Below, in pieces: positions 17,400 to 26,807 of a stretch of DNA of 64,000 bases. The notes beneath the pieces were generated by a model. It was given only the letters and a program-made list of their open reading frames with translations. It was not told the origin of the DNA and searched no databases. This stretch comes from Mesorhizobium sp. J428 (lineage in GTDB: Bacteria > Pseudomonadota > Alphaproteobacteria > Rhizobiales > Rhizobiaceae): assembly GCF_024699925.1 (NCBI RefSeq), contig NZ_JAJOMX010000001.1, forward strand, positions 3,076,001 to 3,140,000. Reading direction: 5' to 3'. Every line of letters starts with the position of its first letter. Position 1 is the first letter of the stretch. A program made the position numbers and the translations under genes.

Positions 17400-17437
17400 C
17401 CTGCGAATGTCCTGTTGATGTTGGGAAGTTGGAGCGA

Positions 17438-18268
17438 TCAGCCGATCGTCGTGCGACCGCCGTCGAGCACCGGTGCATTGCGTTCCTTGGCCGACGCGCG
17501 AAAGCGGATCTCGTTGGCCGTCTGCCAGAACGAGAAAACAAGCGTCTCGCCGGGGAAGACGGGGCCCGAAAAGCGGGCGGCGAAGCGTTTCATCCGGCTC
17601 GGCTCTCCGTCGCAGAAGGTCTTGAGAACGGTCAGGCAGGCAACGCCGAAGGTCGCGGCGCCGTGAAGGATCGGCGTCTCGAAGCCGGCCGCCTTAGCGA
17701 ATGCCGGGTCGATATGGAGCGGATTCCTATCGCCGAGCAGGCGGAACAGGGCAGCCTGATTGGCGGCTGTGCTGACCTCGACGACGGCATGCGGCGGGCC
17801 CTCGGGCATGACGACGGCATCAGGCTGGCGGCCGCGGTCGCCACCGAAGCCGCCGGCACCGCGCACGAAGAGGCTGGAGAGGCTGTTGGCCACCGGACGG
17901 CCGCGCTGCGAGATCTCCATCAGCTGATGGACGATGCCGCCGCGGCCCTCGCCCTTGTCGCTGAGGCCCGCGATCCGGGTCCGTATCTCGGCCACGCCCG
18001 TCGCGTCGAAACAGTCGAAGAACTCGATATCGAGACTGCCGTGGACGACGTGCTGCAGGTCGACGCCGCCGGCACCGAGCCAGGAATCGTCGTAGCCCGC
18101 GACTTGTACGAAGCTCGGTATGACCTTGAGATCGCGCTCATAGACGAACCCAAGGTCGGTGGCGCTCGCACCGACCGCCAGCGCATAGAGCATCGGCTCG
18201 CGATCCTCGTAGGAATAGCGGCGAACCGGCAGATCCAGGTTGAGCAGTCGGTGGGGGTCGAGGGGCAT
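17438..18268 (-). CDS. Double-hotdog MaoC-type enoyl-CoA hydratase (hydratase 2)
   Basis: 276 residues from the ATG at 18266-18268 (an ATG 24 bases upstream is possible). N-terminal half resembles the degenerate MaoC_dehydratas_N domain (YALAVGA, RDLKVIPSFVQVAGYDD); the C-terminal half holds the active hydratase 2 motif GDRNPLHIDPAFAKAAGF followed by PILHG, and a late GPVFPGETL strand. Known relatives are the hydratase part of peroxisomal multifunctional enzyme 2 and bacterial (R)-hydratases. First gene of the operon with SDR and BKACE. Confidence 0.9.
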   Translation of the reverse strand: MPLDPHRLLNLDLPVRRYSYEDREPMLYALAVGASATDLGFVYERDLKVIPSFVQVAGYDDSWLGAGGVDLQHVVHGSLDIEFFDCFDATGVAEIRTRIAGLSDKGEGRGGIVHQLMEISQRGRPVANSLSSLFVRGAGGFGGDRGRQPDAVVMPEGPPHAVVEVSTAANQAALFRLLGDRNPLHIDPAFAKAAGFETPILHGAATFGVACLTVLKTFCDGEPSRMKRFAARFSGPVFPGETLVFSFWQTANEIRFRASAKERNAPVLDGGRTTIG

Positions 18269-18714
18269 TGTCACTGTTTCCAAGCGATGCAACTACCGCC
18301 GCAGCATGCCTCGGTAATGCACATTTTGCAATCGCACTTCATTATTTGAAACGAAAATTCACAAAATGAACTCTTGAAGCGCTCGGCCGCCTTGACTCTC
18401 GAGGAGGTCGGGTGAAATCTGAAGTCAAATAATGAAACGAGGTCTGCCGGCGTTCCCGCGTCGGGGCGTGGCAGGTCGGGGAACAGGATATTGCGGCAAG
18501 CACATTGCCTGGGCACCGTTCGAACGCCGTCTCCGCGCCGCGGAGTCGGGGCGATGAATCTTGCCCGGTTTCCCCGTCCCGACGTCTTCCGCCGGTCCAC
18601 TGCAAACAGCGCCTTCCGGAGTTCAAATCATCCGGTTGACACGCTCACCGGAAAACTGGATATTCGAAAAAAGGAAAAAAGTTTCGAAAAATGGAAGTTG
18701 GTTCGAGGATGCGT
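18269..18714. promoter_or_regulatory. Divergent control region with repeated TTCA-N5-TGAA dyads and a sigma-70 promoter
   Basis: A 446-bp spacer between the hydratase/SDR/BKACE operon (minus) and hyuA (plus), without a credible gene. Three related dyads occur: TTCATTATTTGAA (18338-18350), TTCACAAAATGAA (18358-18370, exactly 20 bp after the first) and GTCAAATAATGAA (18424-18436, the first core inverted). For hyuA a promoter TTGACA (18636-18641), 17-bp spacer, GATATT (18659-18664) lies about 50 bp upstream of the start. The dyads probably bind one regulator controlling both operons; the frameshifted IclR at 14882 is a candidate. Confidence 0.55.
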
Positions 18715-20727
18715 ATGAACGGTTGGAGACTTGGGATCGACATCGGCGGTACCTTCACCGATGTCATCGCGGTTTCTCCCGACGGCGCGGCTCCGCGCTC
18801 GGCCAAGGTTCCGAGCCGGCCGCAGGAACCCGTTCGCGCCATCGTCGACGCGATTTCCGCTGTCGAACTGAAGTGGGACGAGATCGCCGAGATCGTGCAC
18901 GGCACGACGATCGTCACGAACGACATCGTCGAGCACCGTTTCCGTCCCTGCGCCCTGGTCGCGACCGCCGGCTTCTCAGACACGATCGAAATCGCCCGCG
19001 GCGCGAGGCGCCATCTCTATCGCATGGACGCGCTGCCGCGGCCGAAGCCGCTTGTGCCGGCGGGGCTCCGGTTCGAGGTCGTGGAGCGGCTGACGGCGCA
19101 AGGCGAAGTCGCGACGCCGCTGACCGATGCCGAGATCGACCGTGTCGTGGGCGAGGTCGCGGCCTCCGGCGTCGATACGGTGGCGGTCTGCCTCCTGCAC
19201 TCGTTCCGCAATCCCGTCCACGAGACGCGTCTTGGTGCGGCACTTCGGGCCGCCCTGCCGCATGTCAGCCTGTCACATGAGGTGAGTCCGGAATTCCGCG
19301 AGTTCGAGCGGATGAACACGACCATCCTGAACGCGATGATGATCTCCAAGATCAAGCATCATCTCTCGCTGATCGACGAGCGCAAACCCCGGCACAGCCG
19401 GCTGCACCTTATGCATTCGGCAAGCGGCATGGCGTCGCCCGCGCTCATCGCGGAGCGCCCGCTCATGCTTGCCATGTCCGGTCCGGCCGCCGGCGTGGCC
19501 GCGAGCTCGCAGGCGGCCCAGAGGCTGGGCATCGACCATGCGATCACCTTCGACATGGGCGGAACCACCACCGACGTCTGCCTGATCGTCAATGGCCGCG
19601 CAGAGATCGCCGCGAACCGGGAGCTGGGCGAGCAGCGCATCCGCATGCCGATGGTGGCGGTGGATTCCATCGGCGCGGGCGGCGGCTCAATTGCCAGGCT
19701 CGTCAGCGGAGCGCTCGTCGTCGGGCCCGAGAGCGCGGGAGCGGAGCCGGGACCGGCCTGCTACGGCAAGGGCGGCGACCTGCCCACGGTGTCCGACGCG
19801 GATCTCATCCTCGGCTATCTCAACCCGTCGCGCACACTCGGCGGATCGGTCGTGCTCGACCGGGTCGCGGCGGAAGGCGCGGTCAGGCAACTGGCCGAGG
19901 CGATGGGCGTGTCCGTGCTCCAGGCTGCAACCGGCATCGCCAAGGTTGTGCATTCCAACATGGCGCGGGCGCTGCGCCGCGCCACCGTGGAGCGCGGCCG
20001 CGACATCCGCGAATTCGGTCTCGTCGCCTTCGGCGGTGCCGGTCCCATGCACGTGGCCGAGGTCGCACGCCTGTGCGGCATCTCGCATGTCACGATTCCG
20101 GCCTTTTCGTCCGGCTTTTCCGCGCTTGGGTGCGTCGAGGCGACGATGAGCTATTCGCGGCAGACTACGATCGGAATGAAGTCGACGGCATGGGACGCCT
20201 GTGCGCTGCACAAGGCGGTCGCCGCCGAAACCAACGCATTGTCGGTGGCGGTGATCGAAGCCGGACACCAGAAAGAGGGGCTCGACGTCTCCATCACGGC
20301 CGGCATCCGCTACAGCGGCCAGAGCTACGAGACGCCGATCCGCGATCCGGCCCTCGACGACCATGACCGGTTGAACCGGCAGTTCGAGCAGGCACACGAA
20401 GCGCTGTACGGTTATTCCACCGGCGAGCCGTGGGAACTTGCCTCGCTGCGCATCGAAGTCTCGGCGCCCCGGAACGACGCGCGCGAAGCGCCTGTCATCG
20501 AGAATGACGAGGCCGAAGTGACACCGGAATTCGGCTCCCGCCAGGTGACGTTCGAGAGCGGGACAACCTTCGACGTTCCCGTACGCCATCGCCGGCGTCT
20601 TCCGATCGGCGTCGCAATCAAGGGGCCGCTCGTCATCGAGGACGAGTGGTCGACCGTCGTCGTGCCGCCGGGCGACCAGGTGACCGCCGACAGGGCAGGC
20701 AACCTCGCCATGGAGGTGGTCCTGTGA
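18715..20727 (+). CDS. hyuA: Hydantoinase/oxoprolinase family protein, HyuA subunit (ATP-dependent)
   Basis: About 670 residues. The N-terminus GIDIGGTFTDV is the ASKHA ATP-binding phosphate loop; HGTTIVTNDIVEHR, TFDMGGTTTDVCL and GAGGGSIA are the HydA/N-methylhydantoinase A hallmarks, ending in an acetone-carboxylase-like C-terminal domain. HyuA/B pairs couple ATP hydrolysis to opening of cyclic amides such as N-methylhydantoin, 5-oxoproline or caprolactam, or to ketone carboxylation. The ATG at 18715 has AGGA at the right distance; ATGs at 18691 and 18709 are in frame too. It overlaps hyuB by GTGA. Confidence 0.9.
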   Translation: MNGWRLGIDIGGTFTDVIAVSPDGAAPRSAKVPSRPQEPVRAIVDAISAVELKWDEIAEIVHGTTIVTNDIVEHRFRPCALVATAGFSDTIEIARGARRHLYRMDALPRPKPLVPAGLRFEVVERLTAQGEVATPLTDAEIDRVVGEVAASGVDTVAVCLLHSFRNPVHETRLGAALRAALPHVSLSHEVSPEFREFERMNTTILNAMMISKIKHHLSLIDERKPRHSRLHLMHSASGMASPALIAERPLMLAMSGPAAGVAASSQAAQRLGIDHAITFDMGGTTTDVCLIVNGRAEIAANRELGEQRIRMPMVAVDSIGAGGGSIARLVSGALVVGPESAGAEPGPACYGKGGDLPTVSDADLILGYLNPSRTLGGSVVLDRVAAEGAVRQLAEAMGVSVLQAATGIAKVVHSNMARALRRATVERGRDIREFGLVAFGGAGPMHVAEVARLCGISHVTIPAFSSGFSALGCVEATMSYSRQTTIGMKSTAWDACALHKAVAAETNALSVAVIEAGHQKEGLDVSITAGIRYSGQSYETPIRDPALDDHDRLNRQFEQAHEALYGYSTGEPWELASLRIEVSAPRNDAREAPVIENDEAEVTPEFGSRQVTFESGTTFDVPVRHRRRLPIGVAIKGPLVIEDEWSTVVVPPGDQVTADRAGNLAMEVVL

Positions 20728-22310
20728 GCATCGAACCCGTTTCCCTCGAAGTCATCCGCAACGCGCTCACGGCGATTGCCGAGGAGATGTCGATGGTGGT
20801 CATGCGCGCGGCGCGGTCGCCATTGCTGCGCGAAGCCGGCGATCATTCCTCCGCCCTGACGGACGCGGAAGGCTTTCTCGTTGCCCAGGGCGCGGACGTG
20901 CCGGTCCATCTCGGCGTGCTCTCCTTCACCGTGCGCGAATTCCTCAAGCGCGTGCCAGCGGACCGGCTGGAGCCGGGAGACGTCTGGATCGTCAACCTGC
21001 CCGAGATCGGCGGCAACCACCTGCCGGACGTGAAGCTGATCCGCCCGATCTTCAGGGACGGCGAGATCTATGCCTTCGCCGTGTCGCTCGCCCATTGGGC
21101 GGATGTCGGCGGCGCGATGCCGGGCAGCTACTTCGCGGCGGCGCGCGACGCCTGGCAGGAAGGGTTGCGGCTGCCGCCGACCCGGCTGGTCGTCGCGGAC
21201 CGGTTCGATGCCGAAAAGCTCGACCTGATCCTGGCCAATGTGCGCGGTCCGGAAGAGCGCAAGGGTGACATCCTCGCCCAGGTCGCTGCCACGACCGTTG
21301 CCGGGCGGCGACTGGACGAACTCGCGGCAAAACACGGCGTCGCCTGGATGAAGGAGGCGATGCAGGCCATTCACGCGCGCGCCGAGCGCCAGATGGCGGA
21401 AGCGATCAGGGCCATTCCGAACGGCGTCTATCGTGGCGAGGACTGGATGGACGACGATGGCCATGGCGGCGCGCCGGTCCCGATCCGGGTCACGGTGACG
21501 ATCGAGGATGAAACGGCCACGTTCGACTTCAGCGAGTCCGCCGACTCCGTGCCGGGCCCGATCAACACGACCAAATTCATCGCGGGCGCGGCCGTCTTCT
21601 ACGTGATGAAGGCTCTCTACGGTCCGGACATCCAGCCATCGGGCGGGTGCTACCGCCCGCTCACCGTGGTGACGCGTCCAGGCTCGATCGTCGACGCGGC
21701 CTATGACCGACCGGTCGTCGGAGGCAATCACGAGACTTGCCAGCGGCTGGCCGATGCGATCTTCCGCGCCTTTGAGCCGATCGCTGCCCGGGAGCTGAGT
21801 GGCGGCGGGCCAACGACGGCCGGCCTGCTGATCTTCGGCACGCGGACCGACACTGGCTGGTCGACCTTCTATGAAGTGCACCCAGGCGGCGAGGGCGCCC
21901 GCTTCGACCGAGACGGCATGGCCTCGACCCGTGTCCACCTGGCCAATGTGATGAACACGCCGGCCGAGGTGATCGAAAGCGAATATCCGATCACCGTCGA
22001 GTTCCAGCGCCTGCGCGCCGGCTCGGGCGGCGCCGGTCGCCACAAGGGCGGCGAGGGCATCGCGCGCGGCTATCGCATGCGCGGCGACGAAACGGCATTG
22101 ACCACCATGTTCGAACGCGCAGTCGTGCCGCCATACGGCATCGACGGAGGCGAACCTGGCGCGACGTTCCGCGCAACACTGCACCGCGAAGACGGGGAGC
22201 AGATCCAGCTGCGCGGCAAGCAGAACATTCAGATCGCGAGGGGCGATCTGGTTGTCGTCGAATCCTCGGGAGGAGGTGGGCATGGCCACCCTTCCGGACA
22301 GGGTCGATGA
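20724..22310 (+). CDS. hyuB: Hydantoinase/oxoprolinase family protein, HyuB subunit
   Basis: 528 residues of the hydantoinase B family. The GTG at 20724 overlaps the hyuA stop. Family segments: LEVIRNALTAIAEEM at the start, RSPLLREAGDHSSALTD, ALAHWADVGGAMPGS (here SLAHWADVGG), PINTTKF and a glycine-rich C-terminus (SGGGGHGHP). It forms the catalytic partner of HyuA. Downstream genes are a complete peptide/nickel-type ABC importer in the same direction, so the pair probably opens a ring in an imported compound. Which ring is unknown: the family covers hydantoins, oxoproline, lactams and ketones. Confidence 0.9.
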   Translation: MSIEPVSLEVIRNALTAIAEEMSMVVMRAARSPLLREAGDHSSALTDAEGFLVAQGADVPVHLGVLSFTVREFLKRVPADRLEPGDVWIVNLPEIGGNHLPDVKLIRPIFRDGEIYAFAVSLAHWADVGGAMPGSYFAAARDAWQEGLRLPPTRLVVADRFDAEKLDLILANVRGPEERKGDILAQVAATTVAGRRLDELAAKHGVAWMKEAMQAIHARAERQMAEAIRAIPNGVYRGEDWMDDDGHGGAPVPIRVTVTIEDETATFDFSESADSVPGPINTTKFIAGAAVFYVMKALYGPDIQPSGGCYRPLTVVTRPGSIVDAAYDRPVVGGNHETCQRLADAIFRAFEPIAARELSGGGPTTAGLLIFGTRTDTGWSTFYEVHPGGEGARFDRDGMASTRVHLANVMNTPAEVIESEYPITVEFQRLRAGSGGAGRHKGGEGIARGYRMRGDETALTTMFERAVVPPYGIDGGEPGATFRATLHREDGEQIQLRGKQNIQIARGDLVVVESSGGGGHGHPSGQGR

Positions 22311-22353
22311 GGGACATCACAACAAACGTAACCGCAATGGGAAGGCGAATATC

Positions 22354-23972
22354 ATGCATAGGCGCGATTTTCTGAGAAGTGGACTTGCATTCGGCGGCGC
22401 CGCGGCCGTCGGGCTTACATTCCATCCGCGCCTGCTCAGCGCACAGGGGCAGGCCGGCGTCATCCGCGTGATCGCCGAAGGGTCGCCGAACACGCTCGAT
22501 CCGGCAGGCACCGGCTACAACATTCCGTCCGTCAACATCACTTGGAACGTCTACGACCGCCTCGTCACCTTCGGTCAGGCGCCGCTTACCGGGCCGGGCC
22601 AGGAAGGCGCCTTCATCTACGACTACGAGAATATCGTGCCGCAGGCGGCCGAGAGCTACGAGATCGTCGAAGACGGCAAGGTAATCCGCTTCAAGCTGCG
22701 TGCGGGAGCGACGTTCCACGACGGCAGCCCGGTGACGGCCGATGACGTAAAGTGGTCGCTCGACCGCGCCGTCAACGTGACCACGGCCAAGAACCAGATG
22801 GGCACGGGCTCGATGACCGACCCCAAGCAGTTCGTCGTCGTCGACGACAGCACGATCGAGGTGCACGTCGAGCGCGCCGACCGCTTCACGCTGCCCAATC
22901 TGGCGCTGCTGTTCCCGGCGATCTTCAATGCGAAGGTTGCCAAGGAACACGCGACGGCAGAGGACCCGTGGGCGACGGAGTGGCTGAAGACGAATGTCGC
23001 CGGCGGCGGCCCCTACAAGCTCGGCAACTACCAGCCCGGCCAGCAGTTCGTGCTCGAGCCGTTCGCGGACTGGAAGAACGGCGACGGACCCCGCACCGCG
23101 CGCATCCTCTATCAGATCGTTCCGCAAGCCGCGAGCCGGCGCATCGCTGCAGAGCGCGGCGAGGCCGATCTCGTGCGCGACCTTCCGGGCCGCGACATCG
23201 CCGACCTGCTCGGCGCGGGCAAGGTCAAGGTTCTGGGCATCTCAAACCCTGCGACCGTCACCTACATCGCGATGAACAACAAGATCGCGCCTTTCGACAA
23301 TGTGAAGGTGCGCCAGGCGATCGCGTGGAGCGTGCCCTATCAGGACATGCTGGAAGCGGTCCTGTACGAGCGGGGCACACCGATGTTCGGCGGTGCCGCT
23401 GAGGTGACTTCGACGCAGTGGCCTTCGCCGCTACCCTTCACGCAGGACCTCGACAAGGCAAAGAGCCTGCTCGCCGAGGCCGGTTTCCCGGACGGGTTCG
23501 AGACCACTTTCTCCATCGACGCGGACGACACAACCGTGGCCGAGCCGGTGGCGACCCTCATGCAGGAAGCTCTCGGCAAGATCGGCATCAAGGTGCGCAT
23601 CGACAAGATTCCGGCCGGCCAGATGGGCACGCTGCTCACGGAAAAAAGCTGCCGTTGTTCATCGCCAATGCCGGCGCCTGGCTGCGCAGCCCCGACTACT
23701 TCTTCCGCATCTTCTATCAGGGCGAGACCCGGTGGAACTTCGGCAGCTACGCAAATCCGGAGATGATCGACATTGTCGCCAAGGCACGGTGGGAGACCGA
23801 TCCGAAGAAATACGACGAGCTCGTGATGCGGATGATCGAACTGGCGCGGACGGAAGTTCCGGTGATACCGCTGTGGTCGGCCTTCCAGGATACGGTGATG
23901 AGCGAGGCGATCGGGGGATATACTTACATGTTCCATCGTTCGCTCGAGCTTCGCCATCTGACGAAAGCCTGA
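22354..23972 (+). pseudogene. ABC transporter substrate-binding protein, family 5 (frameshifted)
   Basis: The ATG at 22354 begins MHRRDFLRSG, a twin-arginine-type signal (RRDFLR) followed by a hydrophobic stretch to about residue 30, then SBP_bac_5 sequence (SPNTLDPAGTGYN, YDRLVTF, FHDGSPVTADDVKWSLDRA). The frame is lost in the A run 23642-23647; one more A gives TEKKLPLFIANAGAWLRS and the frame continuing to 23972, for about 539 residues. Export through Tat would be unusual but known for some binding proteins. It is the periplasmic receptor for the importer 24073-27637; the ligand is likely a peptide-like or heterocyclic amide handled by HyuAB. Confidence 0.9.
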
Positions 23973-23999
23973 TAGTCACCTTGTGCCGTTCCGCCATTT

Positions 24000-24030
24000 C
24001 CCGCCCGCAAGCTTGCTGCTTGCGGGCGGG
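24000..24030 (+). repeat. 13-bp perfect stem-loop between binding-protein and permease genes
   Basis: CCCGCCCGCAAGC (24000-24012) and GCTTGCGGGCGGG (24018-24030) pair perfectly around the 5-base loop TTGCT, 28 bases after the binding-protein stop. There is no T-tract. Such hairpins after binding-protein genes are known to stabilise the upstream mRNA or partly terminate transcription, so that binding protein exceeds permease. Confidence 0.7.
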
Positions 24031-24072
24031 TCGCGGGACGGCGTCTGAAAGCACGAGAAGGCCGCATCGACC

Positions 24073-25101
24073 ATGAACGGCTCCCTGGCCCAGGCCATCC
24101 TGGCGCGGATTTGGACGGCGCTGCCGGTGTTGTTCGGCGTGCTGATCGTCACGTTCGTCCTGATCCGCGCGCTGCCCGGCGATCCCGCTATCCACTATGC
24201 GACGAGCCCGACAGCGGGACCCGCCGAGATCGAGGCGATCCGCCGCGAGATGGGCCTCGACCGCTCGGTTTTCGAACAGTTCGCCATCTATCTGCGCGAG
24301 ATCGCGACCGGCAATTTCGGCAATTCGATGCAGACCGGGCGCTCCGTGATCTCCGATTTCGCGGTGCGGCTGCCTGCGACGCTGGAGCTTGCCGTGGTGG
24401 CGTTCGTCATCTCCATCGTGGTTTCCCTGCCGCTGGGCATCGCCGCCGCACTGTGGCGGAACACCTGGTTCGACCAGCTTTGCCGCGTCATGTCGTCCTT
24501 CGCCGCCGCGATGCCGGTCTTCTTCTTCGGCCTCCTGCTCATCTATTTCTTCTATTTCCGCTGGGGTCTCGCCGCGGAGCCGATCGGACGGTGGCCCAGT
24601 TCGATCATTCCGCCCGATCCCATCACCGGCTTCGCTACGATCGACGCCCTGCTCCTCGGGGACTGGGAATTGTTCCGCATGGCCTTCGGCAAGCTGCTGA
24701 TGCCGGCCGCGTCGATGGCGATCTTCGCCGTGGCGCCGCTGCTGCGAATGATGCGCGGCTCGATGATCGATTCGCTGGAAAGCGATTATGTGCTCGCCGC
24801 CAGGGCATTCGGCATCTCGCGGACGCGTGTCGTTCTCAGCTACGCGCTGCCGAACGCCATGCTGCCTGTGCTCGCCACCACAGGCATGGTGTTGTCGACG
24901 ATGCTCGGCGCCAATGTGATGATCGAGAAGCTGTTCGCCTGGCCCGGCATCGGCGCCTATGCCGTCAACTCGCTGATCGCGCTCGACTATGCCCCCGTGC
25001 AGGCCTTCGTCCTGATCGTGGCCTCGCTCTTCGTCGTGATGACGCTGGTGATCGACATCGTCTCGGCGATCATCGATCCGCGCTACAAGCTGCGGGGCTG
25101 A
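24073..25101 (+). CDS. ABC transporter permease, DppB/OppB type
   Basis: 342 residues with about six membrane helices. The N-terminal RIWTALPVLFGVLIVTFVLIR helix followed by LPGDPA is the DppB hallmark, and the cytoplasmic ATPase-contact loop reads ARAFGISRTRVVLSYALPNA. It forms half of the membrane channel with the next gene. It follows the stem-loop after the binding protein and precedes the DppC-type gene by 3 bases. Confidence 0.93.
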   Translation: MNGSLAQAILARIWTALPVLFGVLIVTFVLIRALPGDPAIHYATSPTAGPAEIEAIRREMGLDRSVFEQFAIYLREIATGNFGNSMQTGRSVISDFAVRLPATLELAVVAFVISIVVSLPLGIAAALWRNTWFDQLCRVMSSFAAAMPVFFFGLLLIYFFYFRWGLAAEPIGRWPSSIIPPDPITGFATIDALLLGDWELFRMAFGKLLMPAASMAIFAVAPLLRMMRGSMIDSLESDYVLAARAFGISRTRVVLSYALPNAMLPVLATTGMVLSTMLGANVMIEKLFAWPGIGAYAVNSLIALDYAPVQAFVLIVASLFVVMTLVIDIVSAIIDPRYKLRG

Positions 25102-25104
25102 CAG

Positions 25105-25947
25105 ATGCTCTCCATCGCCGACATCCGTTTCATCCTGCGGCGCAATCTTGCCGGCGCGTTGGCGGCCGTCCTCATCGTCGTCTTGATGATCGTCGCGATC
25201 ATCGGTCCGTATATCGCTCCCCACGATCCGCTTTCGACCAATCTCCGCGAGGTGCTGCAGCCGCCTTCCGCAACGTTCTGGTTCGGCACCGACCACCTTG
25301 GCCGCGATATCTTCAGCCGGGTCATCGTGGCCGCGAGGCTCGATTTCGCCATCGCGATCGTCGCGGTCAGCCTCTCGGCGGTTGTCGGCTCCGCGATCGG
25401 CGCGCTGTCGGGCTATGTGGGAGGCTGGCTCGACCGCATCCTCGGACGGGTCGTCGACGTGATGATGGCGTTTCCGCTCTTCGTTGCCGCCATGGCGCTG
25501 GTCGCCGTGCTCGGCAATTCGGTGGAGAGCATCGTGCTTGCGACGGCAATCATCAACCTGCCGTTCTATTTCCGCCTGATGCGCGCCGAGATCAGCGCCA
25601 GGCGGGAAACCGGCTACGTGGAAGCCGCGATCATCAATGGCAACAGCACGGCCCAGGTGATCTTCGGCTTCCTGGTGCCGAACTCACTGCCCCCCGTGAT
25701 CGTGCAGATCTCGCTCAACCTCGGCTGGGCGATCCTGAATACAGCGGGACTGGCCTTCATCGGCCTCGGCGTCGCGCCGCCGACGCCGGAATGGGGCATC
25801 ATGATCCAGGAGGGCGCCTCGATGATGGTGTCCGGCCAATGGTGGGTGGTCGTCTTCCCCGGGCTCGCGCTTGCGATGTCGGTGTTCTGCTTCTCCCTGC
25901 TGGGAGACGCCATCCGCGACGTCATGGACCCGAGGCGGCGAAGCTGA
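25105..25947 (+). CDS. ABC transporter permease, DppC/OppC type
   Basis: 280 residues. N-terminal helix NLAGALAAVLIVVLMIVAII, then the FGTDHLGRDIFSR motif characteristic of DppC, several hydrophobic helices and the EAA loop EAAIINGNSTAQVIFGFLVP. Its stop overlaps the ATPase start (TGATG). It is the second channel subunit of the importer that follows hyuAB. Confidence 0.93.
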   Translation: MLSIADIRFILRRNLAGALAAVLIVVLMIVAIIGPYIAPHDPLSTNLREVLQPPSATFWFGTDHLGRDIFSRVIVAARLDFAIAIVAVSLSAVVGSAIGALSGYVGGWLDRILGRVVDVMMAFPLFVAAMALVAVLGNSVESIVLATAIINLPFYFRLMRAEISARRETGYVEAAIINGNSTAQVIFGFLVPNSLPPVIVQISLNLGWAILNTAGLAFIGLGVAPPTPEWGIMIQEGASMMVSGQWWVVVFPGLALAMSVFCFSLLGDAIRDVMDPRRRS

Positions 25948-26807
25948 TGGCAAAACTGCTCGAAATCGAAAACCTTGCCCTAGGCTTCGAAGGAAGCGGC
26001 GGGCTCGTGCCGGCCCTGCGCGGCATCTCGTTCGGCCTCGAACGCGGAGAGTGCCTGGCGCTGGTGGGCGAATCCGGCTCCGGCAAATCGGTGACGGGCA
26101 TGACGATCATGCGCCTGCTCGGACCCAATGCGCGGATCTCCTCCGGCAGCATCAGGCTCGATGGCGTGAACCTTCTGGACCTTTCCGAAGCGGAGATGCG
26201 CACCATACGCGGCCGGCGGATGGCGATGGTGTTCCAGAACGCCAAGGCTAGCCTCAACCCGATCCGCCGCGTCGGCGACACGCTGGTCGACATCGTGCGC
26301 GCGCACGACCGCACCGGCATCAGCCGGCAGGATGCGCTGCGCAAGGTCATCGGCATCATGGGCCAGATCGGCATCCCGATGCCGGAGCATCGCGTGCGCA
26401 ACTACCCGTCCGAACTGTCGGGCGGCATGTGCCAGCGCATCGGCATCGCGGCGGCGCTGGCCTGCGAGCCGGAGCTCATCATCGCGGACGAGCCGACATC
26501 CGCGCTCGACGTGACGACGCAGCAGCTCGTCATGGACATGCTGATCAGCGCCTGCCGGGAGCGCGGCGTGGCGGTGATCTTCATCACGCACGATCTGGCG
26601 CTCGCCAGCGAATATTGCGACCGCGGCATCGTCATGAACGGCGGCCGCATCCTGGAGGAGGGCAACGCGGTCCAGATCTTCACCGCGCCGACGCACCCCT
26701 ATACGAGGGCGCTCCTCGACGCCCTGCCCTACGGCAAGACGAGCGCCGACGAGCTCAGGCCGATGACGGGCAACCATTCGGACCAGCCGGAAGGCATGAA
26801 GACATGA
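25947..26807 (+). CDS. ABC transporter ATP-binding protein, DppD/OppD type
   Basis: 286 residues from the ATG overlapping the permease stop. Walker A GESGSGKS, Q-loop FQNAKASLNPIRRVG, signature LSGGMCQR, Walker B LIIADEPTSALD, H-loop ITHDLA, and the peptide-transporter C-terminal HPYTRALLDALP. It powers import together with the following ATPase, whose start overlaps its stop (ATGA). The long open frame upstream of 25947 is an artefact inside the permease genes. Confidence 0.93.
   Translation: MAKLLEIENLALGFEGSGGLVPALRGISFGLERGECLALVGESGSGKSVTGMTIMRLLGPNARISSGSIRLDGVNLLDLSEAEMRTIRGRRMAMVFQNAKASLNPIRRVGDTLVDIVRAHDRTGISRQDALRKVIGIMGQIGIPMPEHRVRNYPSELSGGMCQRIGIAAALACEPELIIADEPTSALDVTTQQLVMDMLISACRERGVAVIFITHDLALASEYCDRGIVMNGGRILEEGNAVQIFTAPTHPYTRALLDALPYGKTSADELRPMTGNHSDQPEGMKT

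Noticed and set aside
20412..22289. 625-codon minus-strand open frame
   Set aside because: Antisense to hyuA and hyuB; no recognisable motif despite its length.
23659..25296. 545-codon minus-strand open frame
   Set aside because: Antisense to the importer's binding protein and permeases; low-complexity Asp/Arg/His composition reflects reversed hydrophobic codons.
24111..25946. N-terminal 600 codons of an open frame that continues into the DppD-type ATPase
   Set aside because: Only the part from 25947 on shows ABC motifs; the rest is an out-of-frame reading of the two permease genes.
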